From Apiosordaria backusii (lineage: Eukaryota > Ascomycota > Sordariomycetes > Sordariales > Lasiosphaeriaceae), in assembly GCA_030549205.1 (NCBI GenBank), contig JAUKTV010000001.1, forward strand, positions 4,154,001 to 4,218,000: DNA of 64,000 nt. The letters run 5' to 3'. How positions within the stretch are numbered: position 1 is the stretch's first letter; every line of letters starts with the position of its first letter. Below are positions 35,202 to 45,513 of this stretch, one piece after another. The notes beneath the pieces were generated by a model. It searched no databases. It was not told the DNA's origin and worked only from the letters and a program-made list of their open reading frames with translations. The translations under genes and the position numbers were made by a program.

Positions 35202-36542
35202 ATGTCGCCGCCCTATGAGTCGTCCCGCCGTCGCGGCGTCTGGAACCACTGGGTCCCGCTTGCCGTGACCGTCACGGTTGCGACAGTGGGCGTTGCCGCG
35301 TGGGTATGGAGCCAGCGAAAGGATGAAGACCAGGAAGAAGCAGAAACCGGATCCGCCTACCAAGACCTCGACTATGACAGTGCCGACTATGGCGACAACC
35401 CCGCATACGGCGCGTCCCGAGATGGTGCTGCTGGCGGGACGCAGCCTCGCTCGGGCGGCCCTGGTGTTGCTACCGCGGCGTCGCAGGTCGAATCGTCCAC
35501 TTTGGGGTGGGCTGCGTTGCGCCGGACACCGAGTCCCTCACAGTTTTTTGATACTGCGAGGAGGACCGTTACTGGGGGATTGAGTGCGGCTGGCGCAGCT
35601 GTGGGAAGCGCCTTGGCCGCAATTCGGGAGGAGGACAAGACTGCGTATGCTGACCATGAGACGTGGTCAGAGGAGATTGAGGCCAAGAAGGAAAGGGTTG
35701 TTCCTTCAACTTCACAAACCAAAGATACCAATAAGCGTCGCAAGAAGGTTGCCATTGTCATCTCGGCCGATAATCACATCGACGAAGTGGATGCCGATGG
35801 GTATCACGAACATGCTGTTAGTGCCCCTCATGTGTACCCCTGAACCCCTGAAAGGCGTGGTGCTAATTCGGACAATAGTCGATTCTGTCTCACATTCCTC
35901 GGTCAATCGACACTTCCAAGTACAAGCTCTATGTTCTCATCTATGCCCCCAATCTCAAGGACAACACACGTGAAGCACCTACCAACCGCCCACCGCCTTC
36001 GCTGAGCTCATCCTTCTCCAACATTGATCCTGCCCAAGCTCAGACCCCCGGGGATGAAGCCAAGAGCCCTCAGTAAGCCTACCGTAATCTTTTACTTTAA
36101 TCGAGAAGTATTTTGCTAACCCGATCCTAGAATCAGCCCATCCACATCCGATCCGGCATACAATGCTATTTACGCTCAAGCTCAGGCGCTTGTCGAAAAG
36201 GACAGCATGATCCTCACCTTTACTACCCTTAATGGCCATTCGCACATTTTACGCCATATTCAGCCAGAGATTATCTATCTCCAAGAGTCTCTTGGTGGCG
36301 AGAACGGCAGCATCGTCACCAACCTCCAGACCTGGCTCCGGCACGACATTATCTTGGTGGTGGGAGCTGAGAGCGGCCACGGAGGGCTCGCAGACAGCGA
36401 GTCAGAAGCGGAGAAGCCCGGAAAGGCGGAGGAGGTCTGGTGGCACCGGGAGGACCGGGTGGGCAGGGGACGTGGTGTTATCGTGGTGGATGCCCAAAAG
36501 GTCCAAGATGACTGGGCTCGCAGAGTCTTGGGCAAGGAGTAA
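35202..36542 (+). CDS. Pex22-like peroxisomal membrane protein
   Basis: 406 residues from exons 35202-35816, 35879-36072 and 36131-36542. Introns are 62 nt (GTTAGT, GCTAAT branch, ATAG) and 58 nt (GTAAGC, TGCTAACC branch, CTAG). Features are a short basic N-terminus (SSRRRG), one transmembrane helix (about 18-35, VPLAVTVTVATVGVAAWVW), a tyrosine/aspartate-rich linker with DYGDNPAYG, and a soluble domain with a Rossmann-like KKVAIVISAD strand (about 185). The domain continues through YKLYVLIYAP and HDIILVVGAE. This layout matches fungal peroxin-22-like proteins; yeast Pex22 anchors and activates the ubiquitin-conjugating enzyme Pex4 on the peroxisome for Pex5 recycling. Assignment rests on architecture and remembered family sequence, as Pex22 diverges fast. 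Confidence 0.72.
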
Positions 36543-37391
36543 GAACAGGAGTGACGGATATGAATGTTTTGAGCTGATGATGATGGATTTTTTGCTTTCT
36601 TGTAGACATGTTGCGTGTGCAATTGTGTCATATATACCTCTTCAAGCGAATTTACATAAGATGTTTGGTGTTACCATCTACCTAGTACTAGTAGTATCTA
36701 TGAAACAAGTACAAGAATTAATAAAAGCGTAAGGGTTGTAATTCCAAGATGGAAGCATACACTGCATGATATTAGCGTCACGTGATGCGGCTCCCGGTGC
36801 CAGGCAGCGTTGAAGCCACCACCCGTCCAAACAGGGATTGATTCGCCAAAGAAAAAACACCCCACAAAGAGACAGGCCATCAGTGTCCGCTGTCCAGTGA
36901 TCGACCCCGGGCGCATCCGCCAAACTCACCAGCATCGAGTTTCGACATCGCAAGAGATCCGTACATGCAGCCGGCCGCCGAGTCGTTCGAAGAACTGGTA
37001 CCGTGGCGCATTGTGAAGGCTGAAACAATTTGCTGCCGACGGCGCCGACCGACGCCATTGACGTTCGCCCAACAGCGGAAAACACAGGCCATCCCAACGC
37101 TGGACGCATTCCAGTGCCGAACACGCTCCGCTGGCCGCGACCTGACCCTGGACCGCGGCGCATCATCATCATCCACCCACCTCCAACCCCATCGGCCATC
37201 GCTACCGCGCCCGCCCCATCGATTCACGCATCAACCTCAATTGCTTCCATCAAGACTCGACCGTCTCCGACGCTCCAAGCTCTTTTTTTCTCGGCAACTC
37301 TCCCGATGCGTTTCGAGCCGGGAACCGACTCCTAAGCGACGGGCATCCCTCCCTCACGCCGCTGCCTGCGGGCAGCAGCTCACCCATCCAA
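36543..37391. other. Intergenic, 3' end of Pex22-like and promoter/leader of SPT20
   Basis: An AATAAA-like polyadenylation signal lies at about 36718 (GAATTAATAAAAGCG). A TCACGTGA palindrome is at 36778-36785. The frames at 36965-37573 overlap the SPT20 start in another phase and are not supported. Confidence 0.5.
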
Positions 37392-40300
37392 ATGGCGCCT
37401 ACTGTCGCCGCTGCTCCGGCGGTGTCGGTCGCGACCAAGGTGAAACGTCCTGTACCCCCGGGGATTCAAACAAACGGAGCAGTCATCACATCGCGCTCCT
37501 CGCCATCACCATCCATGTCGGCCAAGCGTGCCCCCTCGGCCGTCCGCCAACCCTCGATTCCCCCAACTGCTAATGGCACCACTCCCTCGTCTGCCCGACC
37601 CCCCAACCGGGTGCGGCGAGAACCTTCAGCGCAAATACTGGGTAGGGGTCAGAGGAGTGCTGGCCTGAGATCGGCCAGCATTGTCCCGGACTCTGCGATA
37701 TCTCCTACCCTAACGGAACCACCACCATACGGTATGAATAACGCGCTGCATGCTCGTTATTGTTGCCGTGTATGCTGACATGAATTACAGTGGTGACCGA
37801 CGAATATATACTCAGAAAATATGCCGGCAACCCTCCTTCCTTGATCGTCCACCTGTTCCAGACACATTGGCGATTCGACCAACAGGAGGGCATGTTTCCC
37901 TACAAATCGCCCATGAAGATTTTCCTGGACCACGTGCGGGAACGGACCGTTCCTAATGAGTTGCTGTCTTATCTATCCCAGTGGGGGGTGCCGTTTTATG
38001 AAGGGTGTTTGATCGTGCAGGTCCATGACCACAAGACAGCAACTCAGCAAGTTAAAGACGTTGCGAGGCCAACCTCAGCTCCTTCGAACTCCAAAACGAC
38101 ACCAATACCTTTCTCGATTCATAACTACAACCAATGTCTCACGCCATCCTCGTATGTTCCTTACCCGGAAGAAAATCTCAAGGCAAATGGGGTGCCAGCT
38201 CCAGCCAACGACTCGGAAAGCCGACGGAAAACGGCTGAGGAAAAAGATAAGGAAAACATGCCAGCACCGAGTGCGCCCACAGATGGCCAAAAAAGCAAGG
38301 GGCCGGCTAAACCCAAGATTATTACGGTTGTTCTTCACCCTACACAGCACAGTTTACACACTGATCTTATGATCAAGGCGAGCACGCCTCGAGGAGCCTC
38401 AGATCCGCGCGCTGACGGAACAGTCCCTCCCCCAACGCCTCACGCGCCTGTTCCTCCCACGCCTACCGCCGCAAGCATGCCCCCTCCGGCCAAGAAGTTA
38501 AAACGAGAGAAGATGGAGTTGGACTCGAGCAATATCTACATTGCCGAGTCCCAGATTCTGTTGGCAACAACGGCGCCTTTGGACCTCGAGCCTACCAAGA
38601 ATGCCGAGGAAACAATAGCCAAGTTAGAGCAACTTGCGCATCCCGATCACTCTCACAAACCGCCAGAGCCAAAGACTCGTAAGAGAACTGTGGCAGAGAT
38701 GGCCGCCGATGAAGCAGCGGCAGCCCAGCAAGAACGCTACATGCTTATTCTCGACGAGCGTGCGTCATCTAAAGTTGGCGGTGCGCAGAACGGGGGCAAC
38801 GGTGCAGATGGAGATGGCCAGGCGGCTGCTTCGTCGTGGGAACCCAGGTTTGAGCGCTTCAAGGTCATTGAAAACATTCAAAAGGAGCATGCTGCCAAGA
38901 AGGAGGCGGAGAAGATCAAGCTGGCAGAAAATGAGCGCAAGCTGCAGCTGGCTAAGCAGCAGCAGCAGCAGCAAGACGCTGTCATACAAGCTCAACAGGC
39001 ACAGCAAGCTCAACAGGTGCAACAAGCGGAAGATAGGAGACGAAAGGAACAGGCCGTCATGCTCCAGAAGCAGGAGGCCCAAAGACGACTGCAGGCAGCC
39101 CAGGCTCAAGCAGCTCAAGCTCAAGCTCAGGCTGCTCAGCTGGCTCAGGCTCAGCAGCAAGCCCAAGCTCAAGCTCAGCAACAAGCTCAGGCTCAGGCCC
39201 AGGCTCATCAGCAGCAGCAGGCTCATCAGCAGCAGCAGGCTCATCAGCAGCAGCAGGCTCATCAGCAGCAGCAGGCTCATCAGCAGCAGCAGGCTCATCA
39301 GCAGCAGCAGGCTCGGGTTCAACAAGCCCAGGCTCTGGCGCAAGCCCAGCAACAAGCTCAGGCTCAGGCTCAGGCGCAGGCCCAACAACAGGCCCAGCAA
39401 CAGGCCCAGCAGAATCAGGGCATGCAGAATCAGGGCATGCAGAATCAGGGCATGCAGAATCAGGGCATGCAGAATCAGGGCATGCAAAACATGGGCACTC
39501 CGAATGCTCACTCCTCCCAGCACAGCCCAATGGCTGGTGGCATGGGCAATGGCATGCCGGTCAGCATGGCACCTCAGGCCCAGGCACGCTTCTCGCAGGT
39601 CTCACAGCCCCAAGCCTCGTCCCCCATCATCCGCCAGAATACGCCCCAAGCGGCATCGTCGCCCATGGTCCAGGGAGTTGCAATGCAACATTCAAACTCC
39701 AACATGGGCCAAGCCGCAAGTCCACCCCGACCGTCCTCTGTGGTCCAAAATCACCCCATGGCGGCCCCCATGGCGCCCAGCATGTCGGCGCGTGGTAGCC
39801 AGCAAAGTCATGCTGCTGGTACTCCTAGGATGCACTCGGCAACTCCCAATATGGCGCAAGCAACACCGATGAGCCGACCGATGGCCGTACCGACGCCACG
39901 GATGACACAGGCGAGCCCGCCACCGGGGGTTATGACCCCCCAGGCCATGGGTCAGGCCATGTTGATGAACGCGCAAGGGATGGGCGGCATGCCGAACGTT
40001 AACATCCAGTCAACCGCCCAGCAGATAGCGGCTCAGCAGCGCATGATGCAGCAGCGGCAGCAGATGGGAATGCAGAATGGCGGCGTGCCTATGAACCCGT
40101 TGCAACTTCAGCAACAGCAACAACAAATGCTCCAGAGGCAATTCCTGCTACAACAACAGCAGCAGCGTGGCCAGATGATGACACCCCAGAATCAGGCTCT
40201 TGCGGCCAACTATGCGCAGCAGTTGAGCAACATGCAGCAGCAAGCACCAATTCAAATGACGCCTCAACAGCGGCAGATGCTCATGGCCCAGCAGCAAATG

Positions 40301-40837
40301 GCGGCAGCTCAAGCGCAACAGAACCCTAACATGATGGCGATGAACAGCTTGACCCCGCAACAGCAGATGGCAGCTATGCAGCAGCTTCAATTCCAACAGC
40401 TGCAGCAGCAACAAATGCAGCAGAGGCAACAACAACAGCAACAGCAGCAGCAACAACAACAACACCAACACCAACACCAACACCAACACCAACACCAACA
40501 CCAACAGCAGCAGCAGCAGCAGCAGCAGCCAACGCCTCAACAGATGCAACTGCAGGCTATGCTATCGTCGCCCCAGGTTCAAGGAAGCATCAACAACCAC
40601 GCCAACGCTCTGCTGACTAAGAGACTGCCAGAGCTTGCCGCGCGGTATGGAGGAAATGCACAGGCGATTCCGGCGGACGAGATGACTAGATTCAAGCAGT
40701 CCTGTCAACAGCAGGCTACGGCTCTGGTGGCTAGGCAGATCCAGCAGAGGAATTTGCAGCAGATGCAGATTCAGCAAGCGCAGCAGCAGGCTCAGCAGGC
40801 CGCGGTGATGCAGGGGATGATGCCGCAGGGTATGTAG
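37392..40837 (+). CDS. SPT20: SAGA complex subunit Spt20
   Basis: 1128 residues from exons 37392-37731 and 37791-40837. The 59-nt intron (GTATGA donor, TGCTGACA branch, TACAG acceptor) joins PPPYVVTDEY. The conserved Spt20 domain starts right after the splice: DEYILRKYAGNPPSLIVHL, then FRFDQQEGMF-like HWRFDQQEGMFPYKSP, and WGVPFYEGCLIVQVHDH, continuing to about residue 370 with QILLATTAPLDLEP. Spt20 is a structural subunit holding the SAGA histone acetyltransferase co-activator together in the nucleus. From about residue 380 on, the protein is a very long Q-rich activator-like region with coding minisatellites (HQQQQA, QNQGM, QH), ending in MMPQGM. The Q-rich tail is longer than in yeast but usual for filamentous fungi. 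Confidence 0.88.
39206..39313 (+). repeat. 18-bp coding minisatellite (HQQQQA x6) in SPT20
   Basis: Six near-perfect copies of CATCAGCAGCAGCAGGCT in frame. It is likely length-variable between strains. Confidence 0.9.
39410..39484 (+). repeat. 15-bp coding minisatellite (QNQGM x5) in SPT20
   Basis: Five copies of CAGAATCAGGGCATG; the fifth ends with GCATG and is followed by a diverged unit (QNMG). Confidence 0.9.
40430..40530 (+). repeat. CAA/CAG and CACCAA coding microsatellite in SPT20
   Basis: A poly-Q run interrupted by about seven CAC-CAA units (HQHQHQ), then a further CAG run. Confidence 0.9.
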
Positions 40838-42067
40838 GGCAGTGAATAAGGGGTGAACATGCTGACCTTTTTTACTTTGGGAGTTTGCGCGGGACAAAGG
40901 GCACTGGTGTTTTTCTGGTGTGGCTTCAGAGCAGTAGCTGACAGTATTGCTTGTCTCTACCTCTTTTTTTCTTTTTTTTTCTTTCTTTTTTTTTTTTTTC
41001 TTTTCATGTTATTTTTCAGCCGCCCCCTTGTTTTGGGCAACGGCTACAATATACCCTGGGTTTCAATTGGGAAATTTTGGTTTGTTTTCCCCCGTTTGTC
41101 TCTAAAGCGCAAAAGAGGTAAAAGAAGGGCCGAGTATGTGTGGCGTGGTCTCAAATCAATGTTTATTACTTGTGTATTCTTTTTCTAGTTTCATTGGAAA
41201 TGGAGGGGAAAGAAATTCAAGGGACAAGGGGAATGGGGAAAGGGAATGGGAAGGGGAAAGGGAAGGGGGTTTGTGAATTTGGGGCATTTTGTATCTACAG
41301 CATGAAATTTGATGCCCATTGGTAAATGTGGGACTTGTGTATTATCAGCGAATATGAATAAAGAGACATGAAGTTTCTGTGGTGTTATCTTTTGTGTGTG
41401 GGAGAAAAAGGCTGTTGGTGTTGTTGATGGATCATTAGGGGGTGATGTTGGAGGTTACACGTGATGTGTCACGGGACTGAGGCTAGTGCAGTGGCTGATT
41501 AATTGACGGGCCTGAGAAAAGCACAGGCCAGGCTGTTCGCGTTTTCTGGGCTATGACAGAATAGGTTCTGGTGCCTCTTTCGTTGTGACGAGCTGCAGGA
41601 CAGGCGACAGGCTGCATCGGATCTGGCTGTTGTTCGTTATTTTAGCTTCTTCCCGATCAAAAGAAGAAAGTTGGCGCTGCGAACATCATTTCCCTGTTTG
41701 CCTTGCGTGCGCGACACTGGAACAGTTTTCTTCACACAAGGTTTTCTGATTCTTCGTAGACTTTTTTTGCTTCTCCAGAGTCTTATCAACCAGACTTTTT
41801 GTTCTAGGTATTCTTCGTCGGTCAGGGTCAGCTACAGCCTGTTTCGCAAGCCAACGAACCGAAGCCGAAACAACAGAACCTGTTTCTGTACGAGCATCCC
41901 GATTTTTCTCTGTCTGTCTGTGCCGTGCCGCTTTGGGGAAGCACCACGACACCCACGATAACGACAACGACACCCACGAGAAAGTTTACGAGCGAAAGCG
42001 AGCGCGATACCGTCGTAGTTGTCTGTCTGATTCGAGAGCACAACAGCCACAGAATAGTAGAGCCAAG
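40838..42067. other. Intergenic between SPT20 and ATG27
   Basis: Pyrimidine/T-rich sequence (about 40960-41005), a purine-only GGGGAAAGG-type tract (41200-41275) and an AATAAA signal at about 41357 mark the SPT20 3' region. The ATG27 promoter and leader follow. An open frame from 41933 is in phase with ATG27 but precedes its signal peptide. Confidence 0.5.
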
Positions 42068-43312
42068 ATGAAATCCCCCATAACATCATGGCTCCCCATT
42101 TTGTCGTCGTCCATGTCCATGGCGGCGGTGGTGATGATAACGGCCTCCCCTACCCCAGCCTCGGCGACGTTTGACTGCGAGAAGCTCCCCGTCGACGGGC
42201 GGACGTACAACTTCAAGGAGCTGGCGGGTCCGCACACGGTGGTGACGGGGGAGTACGTCGCGCCGAGCTATCATAATACGACGTACACGATTGATTTGTG
42301 CGGGGGGTTGAAGAGGAAGGGGGAGGTGGGGAGGGGGGAGAGGTGTCCGGATGGGACGAGAGGTTTGTCTTTCCCTCACATAAAAACAATAGAAGGTTGG
42401 GGGGAGTTTGCTGACATGGTGATGATGGGGGGGAATAGTATGCGCAATCAAACACAAATGGGACCCGAAAACCGACAAGGCGAGCGTGGATCACTTTGTT
42501 CCTATTGTGGTTGGGCACGGGGAGAACAAGGCGACTTTTGAGTGGGAGGCTAAGAGGTTGCCATCGGAGGAGACGCCAAAAGATGAGAAGGACAAGGATG
42601 GGAAAAAGAAGGAGGGGCTGAAGATTACGATGAAGGGGGGACGTATCAAGGACGGAAACAGCAGACTGTGGTTGAGTTTAGGTGTTCGGCGCTGAAGGGG
42701 GATGAGGAGGAGTGGGAGAGCAAGTTGGTCGAGTATGAAAAGGTTAAACGACAGGCGGTGGGGGCAAAGGAGGAGAAGAAGGAGAAGAAGGAGGGGGATG
42801 ATGATAACGAGGATACGAGCACGCCGGAGACGCAGTTGAGGAAAGAAGGGGCGGCGCTGATTTGGGAGGGGTATAAGACGGATGGGGAGACTGATACGTT
42901 GGCTTTGACGTGGTATACCAAGTTTGTGTGTGATAAGGCTGTGGGGGATGAGCCGGGGAAGGGGAAGGAGCCGGAGAAGGGAAAAGATGGGGAGGGGGAG
43001 GGGGAGAGTTCGCATTGGGGGTTTTTTACTTGGTTTGTTGTTTTGTGAGTACCCTTTTTTTATCATTGACTGTTGACTTTGGGGATGGGATGCTAATATG
43101 GGATTGATTGGAATAGGGTCTTCCTCGGTATCGCATCATACCTTATTTTCGGCTCGTGGCTCAATTACAACCGGTATGGTGCTCGGGGGTGGGATTTGTT
43201 GCCTCACGGGGATACTCTGAGGGACATTCCATACTTGCTGAAGGACTGGACGAGGAGGGTGCTGAATACCGTGCAGAGCAGTGGCAGCAGAGGGGGTTAC
43301 TCGGCCGTGTAG
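42068..43312 (+). CDS. ATG27: Autophagy-related protein 27, with apparent frameshift
   Basis: A type I membrane protein of the Atg27 / mannose-6-phosphate-receptor-homology family, which helps Atg9 vesicles traffic to the phagophore. Exons are 42068-42362, 42439-43044 and 43117-43312; introns have GTTTGT..ATAG (76 nt) and GTGAGT..ATAG (72 nt, TGCTAATA branch). The start is placed at the methionine giving a good signal peptide ending ASPTPASA before TFDCEKL. Lumenal motifs are YNFKEL, CPDGTRVCAIK and EFRCSAL; cysteines are spaced as expected. The transmembrane segment spans exons 2 and 3 (FFTWFVVLVFLGIASYLIFG), followed by a cytosolic tail with WLNYNRYG and GWDLLPHGD. The frame breaks in a six-G run at 42635-42640: adding one G joins TMKGG to TYQGRKQQ and makes the length a multiple of three (365 residues). 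An assembly error is the simplest explanation. Confidence 0.85.
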
Positions 43313-44189
43313 GAGCGGGGGGCTTACCAAGGACAGCAGGGGTATACTGTGGGAGGGGGATGGGGGGGTAGCAGTCTTGAGCAGCTTTGAGGGATACCGG
43401 TTAGACTTTTTTTTGTTTCTTTTTGTTGGCTGCGATGATAGCTTTTGGCAGGGTGCTGCTGCTCATTATGGGTTTGAATTGAATTACACACACACACACA
43501 CATTCCTGGTGTTTTGGGGGTGGTGGACATGGTGGGCGTTTTTTTCATGATGATATCGTTACAGTGGGGAAGGAATGATGAGTACTATTACTAGGACTAA
43601 AAACACAAGACAGTTTTTTGTATTGATAGGTGTGTTTGTATTGATGCGTTTTTACGATAGCGATAAATTTTGATGGTTTGATGTGTGAGACACCTTGATG
43701 GTTTTCTGGTTTTGTTTCTGGAGTGTCGTCTTAGTCAGGGGCTTGGATCACATGCCTCTCGGCCGTGCCGCCACCAGCCCAGCCCAGCCGGGCCCGCGTG
43801 ATCGGATCCGGCTGCTAATTGGAGATGGGAAACGGAACAACCGGGATTCGTGAGGTGCCGACTCGAGGGGCATTCTTTCTTTTGCTGCCGGTTCTGGTTG
43901 TAAACTTGTGAACGTCTTTTCGTATTGTTTTATTAGAGAGTTGAGGATAGTCAGGCGATTTTGGTCGCGCTGTAATCAAGCCGAGGTAAGCACTGATTAG
44001 ATACCTAGACAGCCCCGGCGGAACATGGTATCCTGTCTTGGCTTGTTTATTATCACTAACACTGTCTCTTTCCCTCAGTTCTCTCAGTCTCACTCCCATT
44101 TCAAATCTCACACTCACACTCCAACTGCCCTCTTACTCAACCATTCCAATTGTTGTAATCATCTGTACTATCACCAACCACTCCTCAAA
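43313..44189. other. Intergenic between ATG27 and the hydratase gene
   Basis: A CA repeat lies at about 43484-43501. No conserved frame was recognised. The right half should contain the promoter of the hydratase/isomerase; an in-frame open stretch from 44025 precedes the chosen start. Confidence 0.5.
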
Positions 44190-45026
44190 ATGGCCACCCC
44201 CAACCCAGGCAAAACCCTCTTCACCCTCCCCATCCCCCCTTTGAACCAACACCCCGGCGGCAGCATAACCGTCACCACCCCCCTCCCCGCCGTCTACCTT
44301 TTGACTATCACCTCCCCCCCAGACAACCGCCTCACAACCGCAACCTGCACCGCCCTCCTCGACGCTTTGGATCTCATCGAATTCTCCGGCCACCCCCCAG
44401 GAGTAGTAATCACCACCTCCGGCCTCCCCAAATTCTACAGTAACGGCCTCGACCTCGAACACGCCCTGGGAACAGAAGGTTTCCTCCCTGGCATCCTCTA
44501 CAAACTCTTCCACCGCCTCCTAACCTACCCCATGCCCACCATCGCCCTTTTGCCAGGTCACGCTTTCGCAGGTGGGCTAATGCTGGCTATGCACCACGAC
44601 TATCGGATGATGAACCCCTCCAAGGGGTTCGCCTGTGTCAACGAGCTTGAATTCGGTGTCCCACTCAAGGCGGCCATGTCCTCTATTTTCCGCCTTAAAC
44701 TCCCTGCTGCTACGTACAGGAACCTCGTGTTGGAAGCGCACAGGTTCTCCGGGGAGGAAGCGGTCAAGGCAGGGCTGGTGGATAGAACCGGGGGGTTGGA
44801 CGAGGCGCTGGAGTTGATTAGGGAGAGGAAGTTGACTAACAAGGCCAAGACGGGGATTTACGGGTTGTTAAAGGCGGAAATGTACAGAGAGAGCGTTGGG
44901 TTTTTGACGCAGGAGGGGTATGATGCTGAGGAGGAGAAGGATAGGAAGTTGATTGAGGGGGAGGATAGACGTAAAGAGGAGGCGGAGGGGAGGCTGGCGG
45001 GGATTAAGGAACGGGCGAAGTTGTAA
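44190..45026 (+). CDS. Peroxisomal enoyl-CoA hydratase/isomerase family protein
   Basis: 278 residues, no intron. A crotonase-fold protein acting on acyl-CoA. Features are the N-terminal strand VYLLTITSPPDNRLT, the oxyanion-hole segment GLPKFYSNGLDLEHAL, the second oxyanion segment LPGHAFAGGLMLAMHHDYRM and the NELEFGVPL loop. Where hydratases carry a catalytic glutamate (GxPE), this loop reads EFGVPL, which points to the delta3,delta2-enoyl-CoA isomerase (Eci1-like) branch or a non-hydratase activity. The protein ends in ERAKL; AKL is a PTS1-type peroxisomal import signal. The start at 44190 is chosen over the open frame upstream from 44025, because MATPNPGKTLFTLPIP begins the family-like sequence. 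A role in beta-oxidation of unsaturated fatty acids is inferred. Confidence 0.78.
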   Translation: MATPNPGKTLFTLPIPPLNQHPGGSITVTTPLPAVYLLTITSPPDNRLTTATCTALLDALDLIEFSGHPPGVVITTSGLPKFYSNGLDLEHALGTEGFLPGILYKLFHRLLTYPMPTIALLPGHAFAGGLMLAMHHDYRMMNPSKGFACVNELEFGVPLKAAMSSIFRLKLPAATYRNLVLEAHRFSGEEAVKAGLVDRTGGLDEALELIRERKLTNKAKTGIYGLLKAEMYRESVGFLTQEGYDAEEEKDRKLIEGEDRRKEEAEGRLAGIKERAKL

Positions 45027-45513
45027 GGGGGGTAATGAATGGGCAGTGCGAGTTATGTGAGATGAGAGTTTGTTTTATAATGTTGTATTTTTTTTTGTCT
45101 ACACTAAACTCTCTACCTGCTGCTCGCAAAAGAAAAACCATTGCATAAATCGTCAACTACAGTCAAGAGAAGAGATGAAACACAAACCATACCCCCAGTA
45201 TATAAACAGAAAAGATCATCAATAATCAAGAACACACACAACACCTGACAGAAAACAAAAAGTGCGCTCATCACAATCTTCTGCGCTACGAAAAACATTA
45301 AAAAACAATCCAAGTTTCAAGACAGACACTAAAGAAAAAAAAAACGCCAAACAATGCAGGGTATGATAACATACAACGCCGTATACTCCCCTGCCTTGAT
45401 TTGTCTTTGCCTCAAAAAAAGCCTTTCCGTTGCCCCTCTTAGAACGTAGAACTCGAACAAAACAGGTGATTTACTCCGTCATCATTTACGGCTTTTTTTT
45501 ACCTCACAAACTC
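45027..45513. other. Intergenic between convergent 3' ends
   Basis: 487 bases between the hydratase gene (+) and KCS1 (-). AT-rich, with A-runs at about 45333-45345 and TTTTATAATG near 45073 as a possible 3'-end signal. No gene seen. Confidence 0.55.

Noticed and set aside
38634..39872. 412-residue plus-strand frame and the leucine-rich minus-strand frame over SPT20
   Set aside because: Both are shadows of the CAG-rich Spt20 coding repeats (RLISSS and LLLLMS repeats mirror HQQQQA).
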